The notes beneath the pieces are model-generated. The model was not told where the DNA came from. It ran no database searches and saw nothing but the letters and a program-made list of their open reading frames with translations. Positions 15,651 to 24,810 of a stretch of DNA of 64,000 nt are shown one piece after another (position 1 is the first letter of the stretch; the number at the start of each line of letters is the position of its first letter). The position numbers and the translations under genes were made by a program. The stretch covers positions 1,240,001 through 1,304,000 of the forward strand of contig NZ_JAGINT010000002.1 of the NCBI RefSeq assembly GCF_017876295.1, written 5' to 3'. This DNA comes from Kribbella aluminosa (lineage in GTDB: Bacteria > Actinomycetota > Actinomycetes > Propionibacteriales > Kribbellaceae).

Positions 15651-17827
15651 CCGTTCATCTGTTGGGGATCCGGCATCACGGGCCCGGGTCGGCGCGCGCG
15701 GTGGCCGCGGCGCTGGCCGGGATCCGGCCGGACATCGTGCTGATCGAGGGGCCGCCGGAGGCCGACAAGATCGTCGAGCTGGCGGCGTCGGAGGAGATGG
15801 AGCCCCCGGTCGCCTTGCTCGCGTATGCCGTCGACACCACGGACGACTCGACGCGGGCGGCGTTCTGGCCGTTCGCAGTGTTCAGCCCGGAGTGGCAGGC
15901 GATCAGGTACGGGCTGGCGGCGGGTGTTCCGGTACGGTTCTGCGATCTGCCGGCCGCGCAGCAGTTCGGCTCGTCGGGCGGGCGGTCTGCGGCCGCGATG
16001 GACCCGCTCGCGACGCTGGCCGCGGCCGGTGGGTACGACGACCCGGAGCGCTGGTGGGACGACGTGATCGAGTCGCGGCGGGACGGTGCCGAGCCGTTCA
16101 CGGTGATCGCGGACGTGATGCGCGAGCTCCGGCACGGCGAGGACGCGGTGGGGCGTGAGGCCCAGCGCGAGGCGTACATGCGCACCGTGCTGCGGAAGGT
16201 GCAGAAGGAAGGGTTCGAGAAGATCGCGGTTGTCTGCGGCGCCTGGCACGTTCCGGCGCTGGAGCTTCCGTTGCCGCCGGCAACACATGACCAGCGGATC
16301 CTGAAAGGCCTGCCGAAACGGAAGATCGCCTGCACCTGGGTGCCCTGGACGCACGGCCGGCTGGCCGCGACCAGCGGGTACGGCGCCGGCATCACGTCGC
16401 CCGGCTGGTACCACCACCTGTTCACCGCGCCGGACCAGATCACCGCACGCTGGCTCTCCAAGGTCGCCCAGGTACTGCGCGCCGAGGACTTGCCGGTGTC
16501 GAGCGCGCACGTGATCGAGGCGGTCCGGCTCGCGGATACGCTGGCGGCGTTGCGCGAACGCCCGCTCGCGGGGCTGAGCGAAGTCACCGAGGCCACGCGG
16601 GCCGTGCTCTGCGGCGGGAACGACGTACTGCTGGATCTCGTGACCCGGGAGGCGGTCGTCGGCGAGCTGCTCGGGTCGGTGCCCGGTGCGACACCACAGG
16701 CGCCGGTGGCGGCGGACTTCGCGGCGCAGGTCCGCCGGTTGCGGATGAAGCGGGACGCGGCGGAGCGCGTGATCGAGCTCGACCTGCGGAAGCCGAACGA
16801 CGTGGAGAAGTCCCGGCTCCTGCACCGGTTGCGGATCCTCGGCGTCGACTGGGGTGTGCCGGCCATGGACGAGCGCCGCGCGCAAGGTACGTTCCGCGAG
16901 CTGTGGCGGCTGGCGTGGGACCCGGGGCTCGAGGTCGAACTCGTCGCGGCCGGCGCCCACGGTACGACGGTGCTCGGCGCCGCGACGACCGTGATGCTGA
17001 AGGCGGCGGACTCGACCACGCTGGCGGACGTCACGGCCGCGTTGGAGAAGTCGCTGCTCGCCGACCTCGCGGACGCGCTGCCGCCGCTGCTGCAGGGCAT
17101 CGACAGCCGCGCCGCGGCCGACGCCGACGTCGGACACCTGATGGCGGCTCTCCCTTCGCTGGCCCGCGCTTCGCGGTACGGCGACGTCCGCGGGACCGAT
17201 ACCGCCGGGCTGGCCGCGGTCGCGGGGCGGATGGTCTCACGGGTCTGCGCGGGCCTGGCGCGGACGGTTCACGGGCTGGATCCGGATGCCGCTTCCGCCG
17301 TACAGGAGCTGATCGACGGCGTGCAGGACGCGACGGCGCTGCTGGCCGAGGGCGTACGGGCGGAGTGGCTGAACACCCTGCAGGGGTTGAGCGATCGGGC
17401 CTCGGTGCCGCCGTTGATCCGCGGGCGGTTGACGCGGCTGATGCTGGACACCTCGCGGTTGCCGGACGGCGAGGTCGCGCTGCGGCTCGGGCGGTCGTTG
17501 TCACCCGGTACGGCGACGGCGGACGCGGCCGGGTACGTCGAGGGATTCCTGGCCGGCGGCGGGTTGTTGCTGGTACACGACGAGCGGTTGCTCGCGCTGG
17601 TGGACGCGTGGCTGGGCGGGATCCCGGACGACGCGTTCGTGGAGGTGCTGCCGTTGCTGCGGCGTACGTTCGGGACGTTCGCGGCGCCCGAGCGGCGGAC
17701 GATCGGTTCCCGGGCGCGGGTGCTCGCCGATCCTGGTTCAGCTGTTGTTGCCGACGACAACGACCTGGACGCCGAACTGGCCGCGACCGCGTTGCCAGTG
17801 GTGGCGCAACTGCTGGGGGTCTCATGA
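15647..17827 (+). CDS. DUF5682 family protein (YehM-like)
   Basis: A 726-residue cytosolic protein. The N-terminus MTVHLLGIRHHGPGSARAV and the following DIVLIEGPPEAD carry the conserved GIRHHGPGSA and EGPPE motifs of DUF5682, a domain that looks like an uncharacterised metal-dependent hydrolase fold; the paired His and the Glu are plausible ligands (inference). VCGAWHVPAL near residue 200 is a further conserved His block. The C-terminal half is helical. ATGA overlaps link it to moxR upstream and the VWA gene downstream, matching the order yehL-yehM-yehP in E. coli. Confidence 0.87.
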   Translation: MTVHLLGIRHHGPGSARAVAAALAGIRPDIVLIEGPPEADKIVELAASEEMEPPVALLAYAVDTTDDSTRAAFWPFAVFSPEWQAIRYGLAAGVPVRFCDLPAAQQFGSSGGRSAAAMDPLATLAAAGGYDDPERWWDDVIESRRDGAEPFTVIADVMRELRHGEDAVGREAQREAYMRTVLRKVQKEGFEKIAVVCGAWHVPALELPLPPATHDQRILKGLPKRKIACTWVPWTHGRLAATSGYGAGITSPGWYHHLFTAPDQITARWLSKVAQVLRAEDLPVSSAHVIEAVRLADTLAALRERPLAGLSEVTEATRAVLCGGNDVLLDLVTREAVVGELLGSVPGATPQAPVAADFAAQVRRLRMKRDAAERVIELDLRKPNDVEKSRLLHRLRILGVDWGVPAMDERRAQGTFRELWRLAWDPGLEVELVAAGAHGTTVLGAATTVMLKAADSTTLADVTAALEKSLLADLADALPPLLQGIDSRAAADADVGHLMAALPSLARASRYGDVRGTDTAGLAAVAGRMVSRVCAGLARTVHGLDPDAASAVQELIDGVQDATALLAEGVRAEWLNTLQGLSDRASVPPLIRGRLTRLMLDTSRLPDGEVALRLGRSLSPGTATADAAGYVEGFLAGGGLLLVHDERLLALVDAWLGGIPDDAFVEVLPLLRRTFGTFAAPERRTIGSRARVLADPGSAVVADDNDLDAELAATALPVVAQLLGVS

Positions 17828-18969
17828 GTGAGGAACGTCTTCGCCGCTGGCGGCTCGTGCTGGGCGCGGAGGCCGAGGAGGAGACCGGTACGACGCTTTC
17901 CAAGGCCGACCAGTCCGTCGACGCCGCGTTGGCCGCGTTGTACGACGCCGGCGAGAGCTCGGGTACGCAGCGGGCCGCCGGGCTGGGGTCGTCGGCGCCG
18001 CGGGTGGCGCGCTGGCTGGGGGACATCCGGCAGTACTTCCCGAGCACCGTCGTCCAGGTGATGCAGCGGGACGCGGTCGAGCGGCTCGGGATCACCCGGA
18101 TGCTGATGGAGCCGGAGCTGCTCGGCGCGGTCGAACCCGACGTACATCTGGTGTCCACGCTGCTCGCGCTCAACGAGGTGATGCCGGAGGAGACCAAGCA
18201 GACCGCGCGCGAGGTCGTCGGGCGGGTCGTCGCGGAGCTCGAGGCGCGGCTGGCGGAGCGGACCCGGGCCGCGGTGACGGGCGCGCTCGACCGGGCCGGG
18301 CGGACGTCGCGGCCGCGGCACTCGGACATCGACTGGGACCGGACGATCCGGGCGAACCTCAAGCACTTCTCGCCCGCGCTCGGCACGATCGTGCCGGACC
18401 GGCTGGTCGGGTACGCGCGCCGCAACCACAGCGTTCAGCGGGACATCGTGCTGGCGATCGACCAGTCCGGGTCGATGGCCGAGTCGGTCGTCTACGCGTC
18501 GCTGTTCGGCGCGGTGCTCGGGTCGATCCGGACGCTGCGGACGTCGCTCGTCGTGTTCGACACCGCGGTCGTGGACCTGACCGACCGGCTGGAGGACCCG
18601 GTCGACGTACTGTTCGGGACGCAGCTGGGCGGCGGGACGGACATCAACCGGGCGCTCGCGTACTGCGAGGAGCTGGTCACGAAGCCGGCCGACACGGTCC
18701 TGGTGCTGATCTCGGACCTGTACGAGGGCGGCGTACGGGAGGAACTGCTGCGGCGGGCGCGTTCGCTGGTGGAGTCCGGCGTCCAGGTGATCGCCCTGCT
18801 GGCACTCGCGGACTCAGGCACCCCGTCGTACGACGCCGAGAACGCCGCCGCGCTGGCCGACCTCGGCGTACCGGCCTTCGCCTGCACCCCCGACCAGTTC
18901 CCCGACCTGATGGCCGCCGCAATCCGCCACGAAGACATCACCACCTGGGCAGCCACCAACATCACCTAG
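17824..18969 (+). CDS. VWA-domain protein, partner of the MoxR ATPase (YehP-like)
   Basis: A 381-residue protein with an N-terminal helical region and a C-terminal von Willebrand A domain (about residues 195-370). The metal-ion-dependent adhesion site is visible: DQSGSMAES, then Thr in GGGTDINRAL and Asp in VLISDLYEGG. VWA proteins next to MoxR act as substrate adaptors. There is no transmembrane helix or signal peptide, so it is cytosolic. It starts at ATG 17824 overlapping the previous stop and closes the operon, ending directly against the converging YCII gene with no gap. Confidence 0.9.
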   Translation: MSEERLRRWRLVLGAEAEEETGTTLSKADQSVDAALAALYDAGESSGTQRAAGLGSSAPRVARWLGDIRQYFPSTVVQVMQRDAVERLGITRMLMEPELLGAVEPDVHLVSTLLALNEVMPEETKQTAREVVGRVVAELEARLAERTRAAVTGALDRAGRTSRPRHSDIDWDRTIRANLKHFSPALGTIVPDRLVGYARRNHSVQRDIVLAIDQSGSMAESVVYASLFGAVLGSIRTLRTSLVVFDTAVVDLTDRLEDPVDVLFGTQLGGGTDINRALAYCEELVTKPADTVLVLISDLYEGGVREELLRRARSLVESGVQVIALLALADSGTPSYDAENAAALADLGVPAFACTPDQFPDLMAAAIRHEDITTWAATNIT

Positions 18970-19314
18970 CTAACCGGCGATCTCGAGGATGTCGATCGGC
19001 GTGTGCGGGTCGGCCTCGGCGAAGCGGAGGGCCCAGTGGATGGCTTCTTCCTTGGAGTCGACGCGGATGATCGAGACGCCGGCGACGAGTTCCTTGGTCT
19101 CCGCGAACGGGCCGTCGATCACCCGCGGCTGACCGGGCGCCGGGAACGTCACGCGGGCGCCGCGGGAGCTCGGCATCAGGCCCTCGCCGAGCACCAGGAC
19201 GCCGGCCTGGCGCATCTCCTCCAGGACCGCGTCGGCGCGCTCCAGGATCTCCGGATCCGGCGGGTTCCCGGCTTCCAGGTTGTCGTTGGTCTTGTGCAGC
19301 AGCATGTACCTCAT
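18970..19314 (-). CDS. YCII-related (DGPF) domain protein
   Basis: A 114-residue protein with MRYMLLHKTND at the start and the diagnostic DGPFAETKELVAGVSII block. This dimeric alpha/beta-barrel fold is common in actinobacteria, often beside ECF sigma factors; its function is unknown beyond a suspected enzymatic or binding role. I chose ATG 19314 because MRYMLL is the conserved family start. No sigma factor gene is adjacent here. Confidence 0.88.
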   Translation of the reverse strand: MRYMLLHKTNDNLEAGNPPDPEILERADAVLEEMRQAGVLVLGEGLMPSSRGARVTFPAPGQPRVIDGPFAETKELVAGVSIIRVDSKEEAIHWALRFAEADPHTPIDILEIAG

Positions 19315-19349
19315 GGCGCCGACCTTACTGCCGCAGCGTGGACGCCCAG

Positions 19350-19407
19350 GCAGGCACAAGCCCTGGTTCGAACGTTCGAACGGTCGCGCCAGGCGGGTTG
19401 TGCCTGC
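19350..19407. promoter_or_regulatory. Nested palindrome between the YCII and glycosyltransferase genes
   Basis: GCAGGCACAA (19350-19359) pairs with TTGTGCCTGC (19398-19407). In the loop lies the perfect 16-base palindrome GTTCGAACGTTCGAAC (19366-19381). It is 36 bases upstream of the YCII start and 13 bases after the stop of the preceding gene, so it may be a terminator, an operator or both. The inner palindrome lacks the 4-base spacer of an actinobacterial SOS box. Confidence 0.5.
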
Positions 19408-19419
19408 ATCCAGGTCCGG

Positions 19420-20697
19420 CTACACCCGCGGAAGGTCGCTCGGCGCGTAGTAGCTGCCTGGGTCGTCGCACGCCGGCGCCTCCGTGAGCTGGGCCGGGTC
19501 CCGCAGCAGGAGCGCGTGGCCCTTGGTGATCGCGGGGTCCAGGTACTCGTGGCCGGGCAGGTCCGCGACCGCCGTACGGCAGCCGAGCGCCATCCCCTCG
19601 AAGAGCGCCGTGGTCGAGACGCCGACCTGGTACGTCGCGGTCGCGAGCAGGTCGAGCGTGCTGCCGCCGGTCGACAGTTGTACGCCGGGCGGGATGGCGT
19701 AGTCGGCGGGGCGTTCGCTCGGATGCAGGCGGTACAGGACCTCCAGCTCGGGGTGCTGCCGCGCGACGGCCTCGGCCACCCGGATCAGCTCGGTACCGAT
19801 CGTGCCCTGCGAGAGGAAGACCACCCGGTCCTGCTTCGGGGCCGGCGCCGGGAGGAACGGGGCGCCCGTGACCTTGGTGCGCATGCCGGCCGGGAGGTCC
19901 GCGACGTCGGTCCAGTACGACCCGAAGCACCACAGCTCGTCCGGCTGATCCGCCACGTCCGGCCGGCCGGGGTAGCTGTACCCGAGGTGGAACGGGCTGA
20001 TCGCGCCGTGCTGCAGCTCGACCACCCGGATCCCGAGATCGCGGGCCGCACCAACGATGTGCTGGTGGAAGTACGCGACCACAAGGTAGACGGTCTCGAT
20101 CCGGTGCTTCTTCAGCAGCGCACGGTAGAGCGCGCGCAGCCGCAGATGCTTCGGCACCTCGCGGGCGAGCAGCGCCCCGATCGGGACCCGGACACCGGTG
20201 AGTTTCTCCAACGCGTCCGCGGCGCCCCGGTCGTCGACCGTACCGCGGTGCACCGCGCCGGCCGCCGACGTGAAGAAGTCCAGGTTCTTGCTGCCGGGCA
20301 GCGGTACGCCGTTGATCCCCGAGTCCAGGATCAGCGCGCGGTCGCCGAGCAAGGTCCGGAGTTCGTCGGTGTAGATCTCGACACCGTTCGGTTTCCGCGG
20401 GTGCGGGACGACCAACGCGTCGTACCGGCCGGGGAACGGGCTGCGGGTGACCACTCCGGCCACGTGCCGCGCGACGAGGGCAGCCTTGCCGGACGGCGTC
20501 CGGCGTACCGGATGGGGAGCTCCGTGGATGCCGCTGCGGCGGGTCAGCTCATGGAAGACGCGCATCCGGATGATCGGCCAGGGATGCATCCCCTTGAGCT
20601 GCCACGTCAGCAGCTCCAGGCTCTTCTCCACCGTCCAGATCGCCTCGCACAGCTCCGCCACCGTCGGCCGAACCGTGCCGTTCCCGGTACTCGTCAT
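19420..20697 (-). CDS. Glycosyltransferase-fold surface-carbohydrate protein
   Basis: A 425-residue soluble protein. ELCEAIWTVEKSLELLTWQL leads into HPWPIIRMRVFHEL; the middle has VVELQHGAISPFHLGY, and the C-terminal half VVFLSQGTIG, YRLHPSERP and QVGVSTTALFEGMALGCRT. The last blocks (RLHP, S-T-FEG) resemble the nucleotide-sugar binding C-domain of GT-B enzymes of the capsule/polysialyltransferase type. It probably transfers a sugar to a surface polymer; donor and acceptor are unknown. Its ATG (20697) lies inside the 3' end of the GT2 gene, a 149-base overlap in another frame. A TTG 12 bases further out is also possible. Confidence 0.68.
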   Translation of the reverse strand: MTSTGNGTVRPTVAELCEAIWTVEKSLELLTWQLKGMHPWPIIRMRVFHELTRRSGIHGAPHPVRRTPSGKAALVARHVAGVVTRSPFPGRYDALVVPHPRKPNGVEIYTDELRTLLGDRALILDSGINGVPLPGSKNLDFFTSAAGAVHRGTVDDRGAADALEKLTGVRVPIGALLAREVPKHLRLRALYRALLKKHRIETVYLVVAYFHQHIVGAARDLGIRVVELQHGAISPFHLGYSYPGRPDVADQPDELWCFGSYWTDVADLPAGMRTKVTGAPFLPAPAPKQDRVVFLSQGTIGTELIRVAEAVARQHPELEVLYRLHPSERPADYAIPPGVQLSTGGSTLDLLATATYQVGVSTTALFEGMALGCRTAVADLPGHEYLDPAITKGHALLLRDPAQLTEAPACDDPGSYYAPSDLPRV

Positions 20698-21601
20698 GGT
20701 TGATCCCAACTATCCCGGCGAGACTTCCGACGCCCGAGAAGAACCGGCGGACTGCCTTCAGCAGGTGCGTCTTCCGGCCGAGCAGCAGCCCGGCGAGGGC
20801 GAGCCCGAACGCGGAGATCACCCGGGCCGAAGCATAGGCCAGCACCAGTACGTAGCTGATCGCGCCCGGGCGGATCAGCAGCCGGCTGATCGTGTCACCG
20901 CTGCCGGACCGGAACGCCCGCCGGACCAGCCAGGCCAGCGTGGTCCGGCCGACGGGGACGTCCTCGGCGATACACGCCTCCTCGCACCAGACGATCCGGA
21001 ACCCGGCGCGGTGCACCCGCAGGAAGAAGTGCAGGTCGCTGGAGCCGGTGTAGCGGAACGCGGGGTGGAACCCGGGCGTGACCGCGTGGTACACGCGGCG
21101 GCTGACCAGCGTGTTGTTCGTGTACGCCTTGCGGAGCTCCTCGCCGGTGGTGTGCCGGCCGGTCGAGTCGTGGACGTCGCTGTAGTGGTTCCACGCCGGA
21201 GCGCCGGCCGGGAGGTTGCCCTTCACCGGTCCGGTGACAACGTCGGCGCCGGTGGACTCCCACGCCTTCAGCAGCGTCGCCAGCCAGCCGGGCGGCGCCA
21301 CTTCGTCGTCGTCCACGAAGACCAGCGCGTCGTCGTTCCAGCACAGCTCGACCGACCGCTCCCGGGCGAAGGGGATCCCCGGCTCCGCCTCCACCACCGA
21401 CTCGATCGGGTACGGCGTACCCTCGCCGAACTCCTCCAGCACCCGCGCCGCCGACCCGTCCGCGTCGTTGTCCACCACGACGATCCGGATCGAGTAGTCC
21501 GCGTCCGCCGGCAACTCCTGCGCCTGCAAACTCGTCAGCAACCCCCGCAACAGAGCAGGTCGCCTGAAGGTAATCACCGCAATGGCGACGCAGGTGCTCA
21601 T
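20549..21601 (-). CDS. Glycosyltransferase family 2
   Basis: A 350-residue GT-A enzyme: CVAIAVITFRRPALLRGLL at the start, then VVDNDADGSAA and the metal-binding VFVDDDEVAPPGWL (DxD-type), acceptor-side ED in CEEACIAEDVPV, and one or two C-terminal hydrophobic segments (SYVLVLAYASARVISAF). It should use a UDP- or GDP-sugar to build a cell-surface glycan. The last 50 residues are Asp/Gly/Ala-rich and coincide with the conserved N-terminus of the next gene in a different frame, so the natural C-terminus has probably been extended by loss of an earlier stop. Confidence 0.85.
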   Translation of the reverse strand: MSTCVAIAVITFRRPALLRGLLTSLQAQELPADADYSIRIVVVDNDADGSAARVLEEFGEGTPYPIESVVEAEPGIPFARERSVELCWNDDALVFVDDDEVAPPGWLATLLKAWESTGADVVTGPVKGNLPAGAPAWNHYSDVHDSTGRHTTGEELRKAYTNNTLVSRRVYHAVTPGFHPAFRYTGSSDLHFFLRVHRAGFRIVWCEEACIAEDVPVGRTTLAWLVRRAFRSGSGDTISRLLIRPGAISYVLVLAYASARVISAFGLALAGLLLGRKTHLLKAVRRFFSGVGSLAGIVGINHDEYRERHGSADGGGAVRGDLDGGEEPGAADVAAQGDASLADHPDARLP

Positions 21602-21905
21602 GGCGCCCGAGACTATCGGTCTCCACCAGCATCCACCCAGTCACAGAGTGCATCGAGCCCCCGCATGTGGGTTTCCCCACGCCCGGGTCGTTCACACACC
21701 AGACGGCCAGCCTCCCACCCGACGTGCCGGGCCTACGCCTCGTCGTGCGGTTCGATCCGGATTGTGCGCTGGTCCATCGGGTGATTGTCGCCTGCGCGAC
21801 ACGAAACGGTTACGGCGGCCGGTGCGTGTAACGCCGAGGGGGGTCTCGACGATTTAGGACCAGACCGAATAGGTCTTCCCGCCCTGTCGAGGCCCTTGGG
21901 GGTTT
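21602..21905. other. Divergent intergenic region upstream of the subtilase gene
   Basis: 304 bases separate the divergent GT2 and S8 protease starts. I find no convincing gene or RNA. It presumably holds both promoters, but no clear -35/-10 pair stands out. Confidence 0.4.
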
Positions 21906-24770
21906 GTGGTGTTCAGTAAGCGTTTGCTGCGGCTGGTGATGCCTGCGGCGATGATCGCGGGTGGCGTGGTCGTCGTCACCGGGTCGAGCGGGTCCGCGGC
22001 CCCGCCGCGCCCGTACCGGCCGCCGTTCGCGGCGGGGAAGCACCAGGCGGAGTACGACGCGCACTCGGTGATGGTGAAGTTCAAGCCGAAGGCGACGGCC
22101 GCGAACCGGCGGGCCGCGGTCTCGCGGTACGGCGCGACCGCCGAGGACCCGGTGGCATCGACCGTCGTGAAGCTGACCAGCGACGAACCGGCACCGGACC
22201 TGCTGAAGAAGGTCAAGGCCGACCCGACCGTGGAACTGGCCTCGCTGAACTACAAGCGCTACATCTCGGCCGTCCCGAACGACGAGTACTACGCGTCCGA
22301 CCAGAAGGCGTACCTGAGCACGGTCCGCGTCCCGCAGGCGTGGGACCTGTCGAAGTCGACCGGCAGCCAGATCGTCGCGGTCCTCGACACCGGCGTGGAC
22401 GCGGGCCACCCGGACCTGGCCGGCCACCTGGTCCCCGGCTACAACGCGGTCTCCAGCACCCGTCCGAACCCGGTCGACGACCACGGCCACGGCACCATGA
22501 CGCTCGGCATCATCGCCGCGGCCGCGAACAACGGCCTCGGCGTCGCGGGCGTCGGCTGGAACGTGAAGGCGATGCCGGTCAAGGTTCTCGCCTCGGACGG
22601 CACCGGGTACGACGCCGACATCGCCGAAGGCATCGACTGGGCGGTCGCCCACAAGGCCAAGGTGATCAACATGTCCCTCGGCGGCCCGGACGACAACCCG
22701 ATCCTGCACGACGCGGTCAAACGTGCGTACGCCAGCGGCGTCGTCGTGGTGGTCGCCGCCGGCAACGACGGCAACGAAAGCCTGCAGTACCCGGCTTCCT
22801 ACCCCGAGGCGATCGCGGTCGCCGCGACGGACGCCGCGGGCGCGCTGACCGACTTCAGCTCGTACGGCGACTGGGTGGACGTCGCCGCGCCGGGCGTGGA
22901 CATCCTGTCCACCGGCTCCCGCGCGCTGACGCCGCCCGGGTACGAGCCGTACTGGTACTGCACCGGCACCTCCTGCTCCGCGCCGATCGTCGCGGGTATC
23001 GCGGCGCTGGTGAAGAACAAGTGGCCGACGTTCACCCCTGCCCAGGTCGCGCAGCGGGTGGAGAGCCTCGCCCGCGACGCCGGCCCCCGCGGCATCGACC
23101 CGTACTACGGCCACGGCATCGTCGACGCGTACGCCGCCCTCGGCGGCAAGTGGGCGCCGGACTTCCCGGTCGCCGCACCCGACGGCAACGACCAGCCGGC
23201 CCGGGCGACCGCGATCTCCCTCGGATCGGTCAGCGGCACGATCAACACCGAAGGCGAGACCGACTGGTACAAGGTGACCTCGGACGCGGTCCGCAACCTC
23301 ACGTTCAGCGTGACCGGCCCCGAGTTCAACGACGACAAGTACACGGCGAACTTCGGTCCCCGGCTCCTCGTCGTCGACTCCAACCTGAGGGCGGTCGCCG
23401 GTGACGTGAAGGCCTACCCGGACTTCTCCCCGACCACTCACCAACCGATCTGGGGGCCGCTCACGGTCAGTGTCGGCGCCGCCGTCCAGGCAGGTGACAC
23501 ATACATTGCCGTCCGCAACGACAACGGCTCGCGCGACACTCGGCCGTACACGCTCACCGTCAGCGAAGCCACCGGACGCTCCTCCGGCGTGCAGTACGCC
23601 TACCCGGTCCGGGACGTGACCCCGGCCGATCTCGGCGTCGGTGCCCCGCTGACCAGCACACCGGCCGTCACCTTCGCCTCCGACATGGATCCGGCTCGGA
23701 TCACCTCGGACACGGTGTTCCTGCAGAACGGTAAGACCGGCGCCGTGGTGCCGGGCGCCGTCGCGTACGACGCCGCGACCCGGAAGGCAACCATCACGCC
23801 GAACGCTCCGCTCTCCGAGGCCACGCCGTACCGGGTCACGGTGACGCTCGGGGCGTTCGCCCCCAACACGCGGGACGACGGGTGGAGCAGCGTGTTCTCG
23901 ACGGTCGACCTGACCCCGCAGAAGCTGACCGTGTTCAGCGGTAGCGGCGCCTACCTTGCGGCGAACCTCGCGTGGACGATTCCGCCGACGCCGGACCTCG
24001 ATCAGGTGATCGTGCGGCGGAACGTCGGGAGCAAGGTGCCGACGCCGACGACCGGGACGTTGGTCTACGCGGGTACGGGTACCGCGGTGAAGAACACCGG
24101 GCTGGCGCAGAACGCGACGTACACGTACGGCGCCTGGGTGCTCGACCGGACCGGGCACTACAGCCCGATCGCGGTGAAGCAGTTGCTCGGGATGAAGTCC
24201 GGGATCGCGACCACGTCGACGTCGATCAGCTACGGCGGCGCGATCACGATCAAGGGGAGCACCCTGCGGATCGACAACAAGGCGTACGCCGGGCTGCCGG
24301 TGAACGTGTACGTCCGGCCGAAGACGTCGTCGAAGTTCACGTTGCTCGCGGCGCTGAAGACGACGTCGACCGGGAACCTGGCCGTTGTCACGAAGCCGGC
24401 CGTGTCGTCGGTCTACATGCTGACGTTCCCCGGCAACGCCGACCTGATGGGAACCCGGACCGCCGACATCACCGTCCAGGTGGCGCCGACTGTCTCCGCG
24501 GCGCTCTCGCCGGCGGCGATCAAGCTCGGCAAGACGACGGTGCTCAGCGGGTACGTCGCCCCGGCGCACGCGGGCAAGCCCGTCTACCTGCAGCAGTACG
24601 GCAACAAGGTGTGGAAGTCGATCGCGTCGGTGAAGCTCAGCACCTCCGGCAAGTACGCCTTCGGCATCAAGCCGGCACTCCGCGGCAAGATCGCCTACCG
24701 CGTCTGGTTCCCAGCCGACACTGACCACACGACGGCGTACAGCGCGAACAAGGTCGTCACGGTCGGCTGA
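21906..24770 (+). CDS. Secreted subtilisin-like (S8) serine protease with Ig-like C-terminal domains
   Basis: A 954-residue exported protease. Signal peptide about residues 1-35, inhibitor-like propeptide to about 120 (HSVMVKFKPKATAANRRAAV), catalytic domain about 120-415 with Asp in VAVLDTGVDAGHPDL, His in DDHGHGTMTLGI and Ser in CTGTSCSAPIVAGIAAL. A pre-peptidase-like beta domain follows (GETDWYKVTSDA), then a Big_5-like domain (TPAVTFASDMDPARITSDTV), an Fn3-like part and two C-terminal Ig-like modules. The serine motif reads GTSCSAP rather than the common GTSMATP. Probably degrades extracellular protein. It ends just before a strong bidirectional terminator. Confidence 0.93.
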   Translation: MVFSKRLLRLVMPAAMIAGGVVVVTGSSGSAAPPRPYRPPFAAGKHQAEYDAHSVMVKFKPKATAANRRAAVSRYGATAEDPVASTVVKLTSDEPAPDLLKKVKADPTVELASLNYKRYISAVPNDEYYASDQKAYLSTVRVPQAWDLSKSTGSQIVAVLDTGVDAGHPDLAGHLVPGYNAVSSTRPNPVDDHGHGTMTLGIIAAAANNGLGVAGVGWNVKAMPVKVLASDGTGYDADIAEGIDWAVAHKAKVINMSLGGPDDNPILHDAVKRAYASGVVVVVAAGNDGNESLQYPASYPEAIAVAATDAAGALTDFSSYGDWVDVAAPGVDILSTGSRALTPPGYEPYWYCTGTSCSAPIVAGIAALVKNKWPTFTPAQVAQRVESLARDAGPRGIDPYYGHGIVDAYAALGGKWAPDFPVAAPDGNDQPARATAISLGSVSGTINTEGETDWYKVTSDAVRNLTFSVTGPEFNDDKYTANFGPRLLVVDSNLRAVAGDVKAYPDFSPTTHQPIWGPLTVSVGAAVQAGDTYIAVRNDNGSRDTRPYTLTVSEATGRSSGVQYAYPVRDVTPADLGVGAPLTSTPAVTFASDMDPARITSDTVFLQNGKTGAVVPGAVAYDAATRKATITPNAPLSEATPYRVTVTLGAFAPNTRDDGWSSVFSTVDLTPQKLTVFSGSGAYLAANLAWTIPPTPDLDQVIVRRNVGSKVPTPTTGTLVYAGTGTAVKNTGLAQNATYTYGAWVLDRTGHYSPIAVKQLLGMKSGIATTSTSISYGGAITIKGSTLRIDNKAYAGLPVNVYVRPKTSSKFTLLAALKTTSTGNLAVVTKPAVSSVYMLTFPGNADLMGTRTADITVQVAPTVSAALSPAAIKLGKTTVLSGYVAPAHAGKPVYLQQYGNKVWKSIASVKLSTSGKYAFGIKPALRGKIAYRVWFPADTDHTTAYSANKVVTVG

Positions 24771-24775
24771 CCAGT

Positions 24776-24808
24776 GCCGGCTGGGGAGGCCTGCCCTCCC
24801 CAGCCGGC
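24776..24808. terminator. Bidirectional terminator hairpin
   Basis: GCCGGCTGGGGAG (24776-24788) and CTCCCCAGCCGGC (24796-24808) are perfect complements around a 7-base loop. The hairpin fills the 40-base gap between the converging S8 protease gene and the frameshifted membrane-protein gene. Confidence 0.8.
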
Positions 24809-24810
24809 CG

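Noticed and set aside
19366..19381. LexA/SOS box
   Set aside because: Actinobacterial SOS boxes need GAAC-N4-GTTC; here the half-sites abut with no spacer.
21810..24728. A 972-codon open frame antisense to the subtilase gene
   Set aside because: It is Arg/Gly/Val-rich low-complexity sequence with no start signal, a mirror of high-GC third-position bias in a well-supported gene.
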